DNA from: an uncultured Collinsella sp.
GTDB lineage: Bacteria; Actinomycetota; Coriobacteriia; Coriobacteriales; Coriobacteriaceae
Reading direction: 5' to 3'
NCBI GenBank assembly: GCA_900547025.1
Contig: UREZ01000084.1
Span: 1 to 7,836 of the forward strand
DNA length: 7,836 bases
Made by a program: the position numbers and the translations under genes. Of this stretch, positions 1-6,264 are shown in pieces. The notes beneath the pieces are model-generated. The model ran no database searches, had not been told where the DNA came from, and saw only the letters and a program-made list of their open reading frames with translations. Each line of letters begins with the position of its first letter. Positions within the stretch are counted from its first letter, which is position 1.

Positions 1-23
1 GGAGGCCACTTAATGTGGCCTCC
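1..23. repeat. Perfect 9-bp inverted repeat (possible terminator stem)
   Basis: GGAGGCCAC (1-9) and GTGGCCTCC (15-23) are exact reverse complements around the 5-base loop TTAAT. The GC-rich stem resembles an intrinsic terminator closing a gene that ends left of the window. However, the bases that follow on the plus strand (GTCGTGAGC) are not a T-tract, and the bases left of position 1, which would matter for a minus-strand or bidirectional terminator, are not visible. A repressor-type palindrome is the alternative. The inverted repeat itself is certain; its role is inference. Confidence 0.6.
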
Positions 24-272
24 GTCGTGAGCAGGACTGTAGAGCAGGAAACTTAGCCCGTGCCGGGGCCGCTGAGCCCTGACCGGCGGGATACACAGGT
101 TCAGATGGGGCTTTGATGCATGGGTGGTCTGTTGGTGGGCAAATGGGTATCATACTGTGGTTATTGCATCGACTCTGTGATGCTTTGTTGTACGTTCCCG
201 GCGGTCGGTTTGCCAGAAGCGCCCCGTCGGTTGTTCCAGACCCGTTTCGAAGAAAGGAAACCACACGAACCT
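24..272 (+). other. Untranslated leader upstream of rnj
   Basis: This 249-base stretch holds no gene I can support. It probably contains the rnj operon promoter. The best -10-like sequence I see is TATCATACT (149-157), but it has no well-spaced -35 partner, so the promoter call is weak. Small structures include GCCGG (62-66) facing CCGGC (83-87) with GGGC/GCCC inside, a 5-bp stem GCATC (166-170) / GATGC (179-183) followed by the T-rich TTTGTTGT, and an imperfect direct repeat beginning GTCGGTT at 204 and 226. The rnj frame stays open upstream to an ATG at 120, but that 51-residue extension has no RNase J character. Confidence 0.5.
253..258 (+). promoter_or_regulatory. Ribosome binding site of rnj, long spacing
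   Basis: AAAGGA lies 14 bases before the ATG at 273, longer than the usual 5-9. No better purine-rich stretch lies nearer to the start, and no alternative in-frame start follows it that fits RNase J homology. The same core precedes yajQ (6253-6258) and rimO (6771-6776), which supports its being a genuine ribosome binding site. Confidence 0.55.
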
Positions 273-1943
273 ATGGCAGCTAAAAAATCATCTCCCTTGA
301 AGGTCATTCCGCTCGGCGGCCTTGACGGCATCGGCAAGAACATGACGGTCTTCGAGTGCGGCGACGACATGGTGCTCGTTGACGCCGGCCTCATGTTCCC
401 CGACGACTCTCAGCCCGGTATCGACCTGGTGCTTCCCGACTACACCTATGTCCTGGAGAACGAGGAGAAGCTCCGCGGCATCATCGTCACCCACGGCCAC
501 GAGGACCACACTGGTTCGCTTCCGTACCTGCTGCAGGATCTCAACAACAAGGTGCCCATCTTCTCGAGCAAGCTGACGCTCGGTTTTATCGAGGGCAAGC
601 TCTCCGAGTTCCGCATCCGCGCACCTAAGTTCCGCGAGGTCAAGGGCGGAAGCCATGTCAATCTCGGTGGCATCTCGCTCGATTTCTTCTCCATGACGCA
701 CTCCATTCCGGGTGCACTGGGCGTGTTCATTCGCACCAACCAGGGCACCGTTATGCACACGGGTGACTTTAAGCTCGATCAGACGCCCATCGACGGCGTC
801 ACGCCCGACTATGCCGCCATCAGCCGCTTTGCCAAGCAGGGCATCGACCTGCTGCTTTCCGACTCCACCAACGCCGCGGTTCCGGGCTTTACCAAGTCCG
901 AGGCCGAGGTTGGTCCCAACCTGCTGCATGCCATCAAGAACGCCCCGGGTCGCGTGTTCGTCGCGTCGTTCTCGAGCCACATCCATCGCCTGCAGCAGAT
1001 CTGCGACGCCGCCCGCAAGTGCGGCCGCAAGGTCGTCGTGACTGGACGTTCCATGCTCACCAACACCCGCGTGGCGCGCGAGTTGGGCTACCTCAACATC
1101 GACGATGCCGATATCATCGATGCCTTCGATATCGATAACCTGCCCGACGACAAGATCGTCGTCATGTGCACCGGTTCGCAGGGCGAGCCGCTGTCGGCCC
1201 TGTCCCGCATGGCCAACGGCGAGCACAAGACGCTTTCTATCCACGAAGGCGATACCGTCATTCTCTCGGCAACTCCCGTTCCCGGCAACGAGAAGGCCGT
1301 TCAGCAGGTCGTCAACAGCCTGGCCAAGCTTGGCTGCGACGTCTGGGATAAGTCCCGCGCCCTCGTTCACGTCTCGGGGCACGGCAGCCAGGAGGAACTC
1401 AAGCTCCTCATGGCCATGGCCAAGCCCACCTACTTTATGCCGGTTCACGGCGAGGCCGTGCATCTGCGCGCCCATGCCCAGCTTGCTCGTAAGATGGGCA
1501 TCAAGGATGATCACATCTTTATCCTCGATAACGGCGACACGCTCGAGATGCGTGGCGGTATCGTCAAGCGCGGTACGCCCGTCGAGTCCGGCGTCGTCTA
1601 TGTTGACGGTCTGCGCATCGGCGACACCGACCCCATTGTCCTGCGCGATCGCCAAAAGCTCGCCAATGACGGTATGGTCACGGCCGTTGCCATCGTCTCG
1701 CTCAAGCATAAGAAGATCGAGGCTATCGAGTTCTCGGGCCGCGGTGTTTCGTTTGCCATCGACGACCAGTTCTCCGAGGATGCCTCAGCAGCCATCATGA
1801 AAACGATCGAGAAGGGTAAGTTTACCTTTACCAGCAGCGGCTCCGATGCCATTCGCAAAGCCGTGCGCGATTCGCTCTCCAACTTTATCTGGAGCCGTAC
1901 GCGCACCCGTCCGATGATTATCCCGGTCGTCATGGAGGTTTAG
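273..1943 (+). CDS. rnj: Ribonuclease J (RNase J1/J2-type endo/5'-3' exoribonuclease)
   Basis: This gene encodes a 556-residue metallo-beta-lactamase/beta-CASP ribonuclease, practically the length of Bacillus RNase J1 (555). In the family it degrades and matures mRNA and rRNA in the cytoplasm, cutting endonucleolytically and as a 5'-3' exonuclease. All expected metal ligands are visible: the HGHEDH motif (residues 74-79), His143 in MTHSIPG, Asp165 in HTGDFK and His391 in VHGE. The beta-CASP motifs are also present: SDSTNA (196-201), SFSSHIHR (232-239) and HVSGHGSQEE (366-375). The C-terminal ~100 residues match the RNase J C-terminal domain and end in PMIIPVVMEV. The ATG at 273 was chosen because homology begins right after it (LKVIPLGGLDGIGKN) and AAAGGA precedes it; the open frame from 120 adds only non-homologous residues. 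It is the first gene of an operon with ftsK one base downstream. I cannot tell J1 from J2, but no active-site residue is missing, so it should be active. Confidence 0.96.
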   Translation: MAAKKSSPLKVIPLGGLDGIGKNMTVFECGDDMVLVDAGLMFPDDSQPGIDLVLPDYTYVLENEEKLRGIIVTHGHEDHTGSLPYLLQDLNNKVPIFSSKLTLGFIEGKLSEFRIRAPKFREVKGGSHVNLGGISLDFFSMTHSIPGALGVFIRTNQGTVMHTGDFKLDQTPIDGVTPDYAAISRFAKQGIDLLLSDSTNAAVPGFTKSEAEVGPNLLHAIKNAPGRVFVASFSSHIHRLQQICDAARKCGRKVVVTGRSMLTNTRVARELGYLNIDDADIIDAFDIDNLPDDKIVVMCTGSQGEPLSALSRMANGEHKTLSIHEGDTVILSATPVPGNEKAVQQVVNSLAKLGCDVWDKSRALVHVSGHGSQEELKLLMAMAKPTYFMPVHGEAVHLRAHAQLARKMGIKDDHIFILDNGDTLEMRGGIVKRGTPVESGVVYVDGLRIGDTDPIVLRDRQKLANDGMVTAVAIVSLKHKKIEAIEFSGRGVSFAIDDQFSEDASAAIMKTIEKGKFTFTSSGSDAIRKAVRDSLSNFIWSRTRTRPMIIPVVMEV

Positions 1944-1947
1944 TTTG
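1934..1947 (+). promoter_or_regulatory. Ribosome binding site and TTG start of ftsK
   Basis: GGAGG (1934-1938) lies inside the last codons of rnj and six bases before TTG (1945-1947). The rnj stop TAG (1941-1943) falls between them. This near-ideal Shine-Dalgarno sequence decides the TTG as the ftsK start and indicates translational coupling: ribosomes ending on rnj are positioned to restart on ftsK. Confidence 0.85.
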
Positions 1948-4725
1948 GCGCGCGGATCTGCACAAAACGCCAAAGGCAACAAAGCCAACAACCAACCGGC
2001 ATCTGCTAAGGGTGCCGGTTCCCATCTGCGTGCCAATAAGGGCCACGAGTCCGAGTTCGATGAGTTCGAGTCCCTGGTCGAGCCTTCGGCCAATCGCGAT
2101 ATCGCCGGCGTGGTCATTGCCGTTTTGGCGATTGCGTCCTTTATTGCCGTGATTTCCCCGGCAACGGCGCCCGTGACAGCTGCGGTTGCCGGTTTCTACC
2201 ACCTTGGCTTTGGCCTGGGCGCCTACGTGCTGCCGATCGTCATCTTGCTGTTTGCCGCCACGCTCTTTTTGGGTGAGGACTCGCCGCTCAACATTCGCTC
2301 GGTCGCGGGTGGCGCCGTGGTGTTTGTGGCCATTGTCTCTATCCTGTCGCTGATGGTGCCGGGCACGAGCGATTCGTGCGACCTCATGTTTACGCCGCAA
2401 AACCTATCTGCGTCGGGCGGCTACATTGGCGCCTTTATCGCAAGTACCTTGCAAAACGCCCTGGGTAAACCTATTGCCATGGTTGTCTTGCTTGGGCTTG
2501 TCGTCGTTGGCCTGGTCATTATCGGCTTTTCGGTGGGCGGCGTTTTGCGCTCCGCACGCGATCGCGCCGCCGATTTTGCCGAGCGCCGTCGTGCCGATGT
2601 CAATGTGAGCCCGTGGGGCGACGAAGAGGCCCTGTCGGTTCCCGGCGTCGCCCGTCCGCACCTGAGCATTCTGCGCCAGAAGGGAACTGATGCCGCGGTG
2701 ACCACGGTCATGGGAGGCGATGCCGACCCGGTTTTGGATGACGACGAGGACGATGACCCGTTTGTCGACGTGTCCGAGGCCGTGGAGGCCGAGCGCGCTA
2801 AGACCACGCTGCTGCCGCGTCGTCATGCCAAGAAGGGCAAGGCCGCGCCCAAGCTCAACACGAGCGAGCCCGACCCGTCTTGGTCCGATAGCGAAATCGA
2901 ACTCACCGAGGGCGATGACGAGGACGACGAGACTCCGCTCGAGACCGCCAAGACAACCTTGCTGCCGCGTCGCCGTGCCAAGGCAGGACAGGTCACCGGA
3001 CAGTTTTCGATAGAAGACGACCCGGACAATGCTGACGAGTCAGAACCGCCGTTTGCCGTGAATCCCGTTTCGGCAGCTCCGCAGATTCCCGACTTCCTAA
3101 AGCATCCCAAGGTTGCCGATGCCTCCAGCTCTACGACTTCAGCTGCTCCTGTTGCAGCCGGTGATGGGGGAGCGGACGGTACTGCTGCCGGTGTCGAGGG
3201 CGAACAAGAGGACGGCCTCAAGCTCCCGCCGCTCGAAATCCTGCACGCCAATCCGCAGTCGGCGTCCTCCGCGTCTTCTGATAAGGAACTGGAACAGACT
3301 GCCGAGTCGTTGCAGTCTACCCTGCTCGAGTTTGGCCGTAGCGCTCGCGTCGTCGGCTGGATTGCCGGCCCCACGGTCACGACCTTTAAGCTGCAGCCCG
3401 GCGAGGGCGAGCGCGTGAGCAAGATCTCGAGCCTCGAGGACGATATCGCGCTTTCGCTTGCCGCCCAGTCGGTGCGCATTTTCGCGCCGATTCCCGGCAC
3501 CTCGCTCGTGGGCATCGAGATCCCCAATCGCAAGCGTCAGAACGTCAACCTGGGCGACGTGCTTCCCTATGTGAAGGGTGGCCCGCTCGAGCTGGCCATC
3601 GGTCGCGATGCCGAGGGCACTCCGGTTGTCGCCGACCTCGCTAAGATGCCCCACTTGCTGATTGCCGGTACCACCGGTTCCGGTAAGTCGGTCATGATCA
3701 ACTCCATCATCACGACCTTGCTCATGCGCGCTCTTCCCGAGGACGTTCGCCTGATCATGGTCGATCCCAAGCGCGTCGAGCTTGCGGGCTATAACGGCCT
3801 GCCGCATCTCTACGTGCCCGTGGTGACCGAGCCCAAGCAGGCTGCCAGTGCACTTCAGTGGGCCGTGTCCGAGATGGAGCGTCGCCTGAAGGTGTTCGAG
3901 CGCCTCAACGTTCGCAAGATCTCGACGTATAACGAAAAGCAGGCCGCCGGCGAGTTTGAGCATTACGATAACCCACCGCAAAAGATGCCCTACCTGGTCA
4001 TCATCATCGACGAGCTTTCGGACCTGATGATGGTCGCCGGCAAGGATGTCGAGGCCTCGATCGTCCGTATCGCCCAGCTGGGCCGCGCCGCCGGTATTCA
4101 CCTTATCGTGGCTACGCAGCGCCCCAGCTCCAACGTGGTGACGGGCCTTATTAAGGCCAACATCACCAACCGTATTGCTTTTAACGTGGCTACGGGCATC
4201 GATTCCCGCGTCATTATCGACCAGATGGGCGCCGAAAAGCTTACTGGTTTGGGCGACATGCTGTTCTCCAAGGTCGACTGGGGCAAGCCCCGCCGTATCC
4301 AGGGCTGCTTTGTCTCGGACGATGAGATCAACGAGATCGTCGAGTTCGTTAAGTCGCAAAGCGAGCCCGACTATCACGAGGAGATTCTGTCTGCTGTGGC
4401 GCCCGCTTCCATGTCTATGGCTGGTGGCGGCGGCATTGTTCGCACGGGCGTTGCCGAGCCGCAAGATGACGACCCGCTTATCTGGGAGGCCGCCCATATT
4501 GTGGTGGAATCGCAGCTTGGCTCCACATCTGGCCTGCAACGCCGCCTTAAGGTTGGTTATGCGCGTGCCGGGCGTATTATGGACATGCTGGAAGAGAAGG
4601 GTGTCGTCGGCCCACCCGACGGCTCTAAGCCGCGCGAGGTCCTGCTGGATGAGGAGGGGCTTGCCGCGCTGGAGTCTGTCGACGCCGAGATGGCACGTGA
4701 AGATCGTGAGTTTGGAGGATTCTGA
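1945..4725 (+). CDS. ftsK: DNA translocase FtsK/SpoIIIE
   Basis: This 926-residue membrane-anchored, ATP-driven DNA pump moves chromosomal DNA through the closing division septum. After a basic tail, the N-terminal region has four likely membrane helices at about 53-70, 91-109, 120-138 and 177-200. A long low-complexity linker, mostly acidic, runs from about 205 to 430 and contains two copies of AKTTLLPRR(H/R)AK (285-296 and 335-346). The conserved alpha/beta motor follows: Walker A GTTGSGKS (575-582), VDPKRVEL (606-613), Walker B VIIIDEL with Asp689-Glu690, and ATQRPS (723-728). The C-terminal gamma winged helix (about 842-905) carries STSGLQRRLKVGYARAGRIMD-like recognition sequence, the element that reads polarity sequences in the chromosome. 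The TTG start is fixed by GGAGG six bases upstream. The stop overlaps the rodZ ATG by one base (TGATG). FtsK and SpoIIIE cannot be separated by sequence alone; in a presumed non-sporulator FtsK is the sensible name. Confidence 0.96.
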   Translation: MARGSAQNAKGNKANNQPASAKGAGSHLRANKGHESEFDEFESLVEPSANRDIAGVVIAVLAIASFIAVISPATAPVTAAVAGFYHLGFGLGAYVLPIVILLFAATLFLGEDSPLNIRSVAGGAVVFVAIVSILSLMVPGTSDSCDLMFTPQNLSASGGYIGAFIASTLQNALGKPIAMVVLLGLVVVGLVIIGFSVGGVLRSARDRAADFAERRRADVNVSPWGDEEALSVPGVARPHLSILRQKGTDAAVTTVMGGDADPVLDDDEDDDPFVDVSEAVEAERAKTTLLPRRHAKKGKAAPKLNTSEPDPSWSDSEIELTEGDDEDDETPLETAKTTLLPRRRAKAGQVTGQFSIEDDPDNADESEPPFAVNPVSAAPQIPDFLKHPKVADASSSTTSAAPVAAGDGGADGTAAGVEGEQEDGLKLPPLEILHANPQSASSASSDKELEQTAESLQSTLLEFGRSARVVGWIAGPTVTTFKLQPGEGERVSKISSLEDDIALSLAAQSVRIFAPIPGTSLVGIEIPNRKRQNVNLGDVLPYVKGGPLELAIGRDAEGTPVVADLAKMPHLLIAGTTGSGKSVMINSIITTLLMRALPEDVRLIMVDPKRVELAGYNGLPHLYVPVVTEPKQAASALQWAVSEMERRLKVFERLNVRKISTYNEKQAAGEFEHYDNPPQKMPYLVIIIDELSDLMMVAGKDVEASIVRIAQLGRAAGIHLIVATQRPSSNVVTGLIKANITNRIAFNVATGIDSRVIIDQMGAEKLTGLGDMLFSKVDWGKPRRIQGCFVSDDEINEIVEFVKSQSEPDYHEEILSAVAPASMSMAGGGGIVRTGVAEPQDDDPLIWEAAHIVVESQLGSTSGLQRRLKVGYARAGRIMDMLEEKGVVGPPDGSKPREVLLDEEGLAALESVDAEMAREDREFGGF
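2797..2982 (+). repeat. Duplicated module in the FtsK linker
   Basis: Two coding copies of the 12-residue block AKTTLLPRR(H/R)AK, at 2797-2832 and 2947-2982, lie exactly 150 bases (50 residues) apart in frame. Each is preceded by an Asp/Glu-rich run (DDDEDD at residues 265-270 and DDEDDE at 324-329) and followed by a basic stretch. The DNA copies differ at synonymous positions (GCTAAGACCACG versus GCCAAGACAACC), so the protein sequence is conserved over the nucleotides, which suggests an old duplication under selection. Confidence 0.85.
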
Positions 4726-4727
4726 TG
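4714..4727 (+). promoter_or_regulatory. Ribosome binding site and overlapping start of rodZ
   Basis: GGAGGA (4714-4719) within the last ftsK codons stands a normal distance before ATG 4725-4727. The start shares its A with the ftsK stop TGA (4723-4725). The TGATG overlap is a classic arrangement for termination-reinitiation coupling. Confidence 0.85.
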
Positions 4728-6212
4728 GCTGCACGCTTTGGTGACATGCTGCTCGAGCAGCGTCGCCGGATGGGCCTTTCCATCCAGCAGGTCGCCAACA
4801 CCATCAAAATCAGGCCGCAGATCATCGAGTTTTTCGAGACCGGTAACTTTGCATCGATGCCCCCGCGTGGCTATGCGCAGGGCATGATTTCGAGCTACGC
4901 TCGTTTTTTGGGGCTTAACCCGCGCGAGGTCGTCAACGCTTATTTTGACGACCTCATGGCATATGAACGCGAGACCTCGCAGCAGGGCGGTCGTTTTCAG
5001 GATGCTGCCGGCTACGTTAACTCGCGTTCGTCGGTCGATAACGGACGCTTTCTGATGGTTCAGGGAGGACGCTCGACGCGGTACGGCCAGCGTCCTCCGC
5101 AGGCTGGTTATATCACCGAGACGGGCTCTAGCGAGGAGATTCGTTCTCAGCGAGATCGCTTTCGCAGTACGCCCATGCCGGATGACCGCGCGCTTCCCGC
5201 CGCTCGCGGGTTGAGTCGCGATCCTCGCGCCGGTTACGGCGACGGTGGCTACTCCGGTCGCGGTTATCGCGGAGTTTCTGCCGGGCGTTCCCGCGGTGGA
5301 TATGCCGACGCCGATACCACGCAGGTGACGCCGCGCCTCCGTTCCCAATCGCAGCCTTACGGGCAGCGCTCTTCGGCGCCTCGCTCTGACCAGCGTGGCT
5401 ATCAGAACCGTGGTGAGCTTGCGCCGCGTTCGGGCCAGCGTGGCTCACAGCGCCAGGGCGGCTATCGTGGTCGTCCCGATAGCGGTCGCGGCCGTATGCC
5501 GCAGGGGAATGGCCGTGGCGGCTCCAATCGCGGACGCGGCGGTGGACGTGCTCCTCAGAACAATGGTCTCGATCCGCGCATCATCTACGCCGGCATCGGT
5601 GCCGTGGCACTTTTGCTGATTTTGCTCATCGTGGTCCTCCTGCGTGGCTGCGGCTCTTCTGCACCCGAGCCGACGCCCGAGACGCCCGCGGCCACCAAGA
5701 CGACGACCAAGAAGTCTTCCAAGAAGACCGAATCCGTTGATGAGGATGAAGGCACCGACGATGCGACGGATTCTGCCGATTCCGATGCCGCCAAGGCGAC
5801 GGTAAAAAAGGAAGAGGACGAGGTCATCAAGGTCAAGGTTTCCGTTGCCAAGGGCAAGACCGCCTGGATTGAGGTCAAGGTCGACGGCAAATCGGTCTAC
5901 GGCGCCCAGGCGACCGGTCCCTTTGAGCAGGAGTACACGCCCGAGTCCTCGATCGAGATCACCACGTCCAAGCCCTCCGATGTCACGGTTACCAAGAACG
6001 GTGAAAAGGTCCGCTATGACACCAAGACATCGGGCGTGGCGCGCGTGACCATTACCGTTCCCAAGAAGGAGTCCACAGACTCCAAGGACGGCGAGGGTAA
6101 CGACGGCACCGATACTGCCGACGGCACCGACGCCCAGTCTGCCGACGGCGCCGATGCTCAGTCTGCCGACGGCACCGACACGGCATCCGACGGCCAGGCA
6201 GCAAACGATTAG
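4725..6212 (+). CDS. rodZ: RodZ-like membrane protein (HTH domain, RGG-rich linker, DUF4115)
   Basis: This 495-residue protein has RodZ architecture. An Xre-like helix-turn-helix domain (about 4-75; FGDMLLEQRRRMGLSIQQVA, then MPPRGYAQGMISSYARFLGL) is followed by a cytoplasmic linker, one membrane helix (about 286-306) and an outer domain (about 366-447) resembling the RodZ C-terminal DUF4115 fold (TAWIEVKVDGKSVY, then VTVTKNGEKVRYD). In studied bacteria RodZ binds MreB through the HTH domain and links the cytoskeleton to cell-wall synthesis; that role is family knowledge, and no mreB is in view. The linker is odd: residues about 160-280 are rich in Arg, Gly, Gln, Ser and Tyr with 12 RG dipeptides, including RGG at 190, 264 and 271. 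Beyond the membrane lie a Thr/Lys/Asp/Glu-rich stalk (311-366) and an Asp/Gly/Thr/Ala repeat tail (460-490). Length exceeds E. coli RodZ (337) because of these regions. The start is fixed by GGAGGA and the overlap with ftsK. Confidence 0.88.
   Translation: MAARFGDMLLEQRRRMGLSIQQVANTIKIRPQIIEFFETGNFASMPPRGYAQGMISSYARFLGLNPREVVNAYFDDLMAYERETSQQGGRFQDAAGYVNSRSSVDNGRFLMVQGGRSTRYGQRPPQAGYITETGSSEEIRSQRDRFRSTPMPDDRALPAARGLSRDPRAGYGDGGYSGRGYRGVSAGRSRGGYADADTTQVTPRLRSQSQPYGQRSSAPRSDQRGYQNRGELAPRSGQRGSQRQGGYRGRPDSGRGRMPQGNGRGGSNRGRGGGRAPQNNGLDPRIIYAGIGAVALLLILLIVVLLRGCGSSAPEPTPETPAATKTTTKKSSKKTESVDEDEGTDDATDSADSDAAKATVKKEEDEVIKVKVSVAKGKTAWIEVKVDGKSVYGAQATGPFEQEYTPESSIEITTSKPSDVTVTKNGEKVRYDTKTSGVARVTITVPKKESTDSKDGEGNDGTDTADGTDAQSADGADAQSADGTDTASDGQAAND
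5202..5564 (+). repeat. Region encoding an RGG/RG-rich segment of RodZ
   Basis: Codons for residues about 160-280 encode a low-complexity segment with repeated RG, RGG, GRG and GY-type elements (for example SGRGYRG, RGGY, RGYQNRG, GGYRGR, RGRGGGR). It lies on the cytoplasmic side of the predicted membrane helix. Part is built from near-duplicate DNA: CCAGCGTGGCT occurs twice (5391-5401 and 5435-5445). Such composition is typical of disordered, often nucleic-acid-binding, regions. Confidence 0.75.
6102..6194 (+). repeat. Short tandem repeats encoding the RodZ C-terminal tail
   Basis: The tail is built from units of DGTDTA / DGTDAQSA / DGADAQSA / DGTDTAS. Two adjacent 24-base units encode DGTDAQSA and DGADAQSA with only synonymous or single-residue changes. 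The segment is acidic, predicted to be disordered and on the outer face of the membrane. Copy number in such tracts often varies between strains, through slippage or recombination. Confidence 0.8.
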
Positions 6213-6264
6213 TTGACTATTCGTACGACAGCTACTAAGGCTCCCCGTACCGAAAGGAAGAACC
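6213..6264 (+). promoter_or_regulatory. rodZ-yajQ spacer with ribosome binding site and -35-like box
   Basis: This 52-base gap is the longest between genes in the cluster. It holds AAAGGA (6253-6258) six bases before the yajQ ATG, a good ribosome binding site. TTGACT (6213-6218) matches the -35 consensus at five of six positions, but at 17-base spacing the -10 would be TAAGGC and at 14 bases TACTAA, both poor. An 8-base palindrome TCGTACGA lies at 6221-6228. No terminator-like hairpin is present. The ribosome binding site is solid; the promoter is only a possibility. Confidence 0.4.

Noticed and set aside
58..120. Possible structured RNA or tRNA-like region in the leader
   Set aside because: There is no acceptor/T-arm pattern and no riboswitch core that I recognise; only short GC-rich pairings such as GCCGG/CCGGC are present.
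120..272. N-terminal extension of RNase J from ATG 120
   Set aside because: The extra 51 residues have no family similarity, and the start at 273 gives the usual family length with a ribosome binding site at 253-258.
288..1709. Long minus-strand open frame (473 codons) opposite rnj
   Set aside because: It mirrors the rnj codons in a GC-rich gene with few A/T-ending codons, shows no recognisable domain, and the plus-strand protein has every RNase J motif.
3139..4734. Long minus-strand open frame (531 codons) opposite ftsK
   Set aside because: It is antisense to the conserved FtsK motor; its openness follows from codon bias and its composition (His, Gly, Asp, Arg) is typical of a shadow frame.
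5638..5658. Cysteine just after the RodZ membrane helix (LLRGCG) as a lipoprotein lipobox
   Set aside because: The helix is internal, about 285 residues from the N-terminus, and Arg-Gly before the Cys does not fit a lipobox; a normal type II membrane topology explains it.
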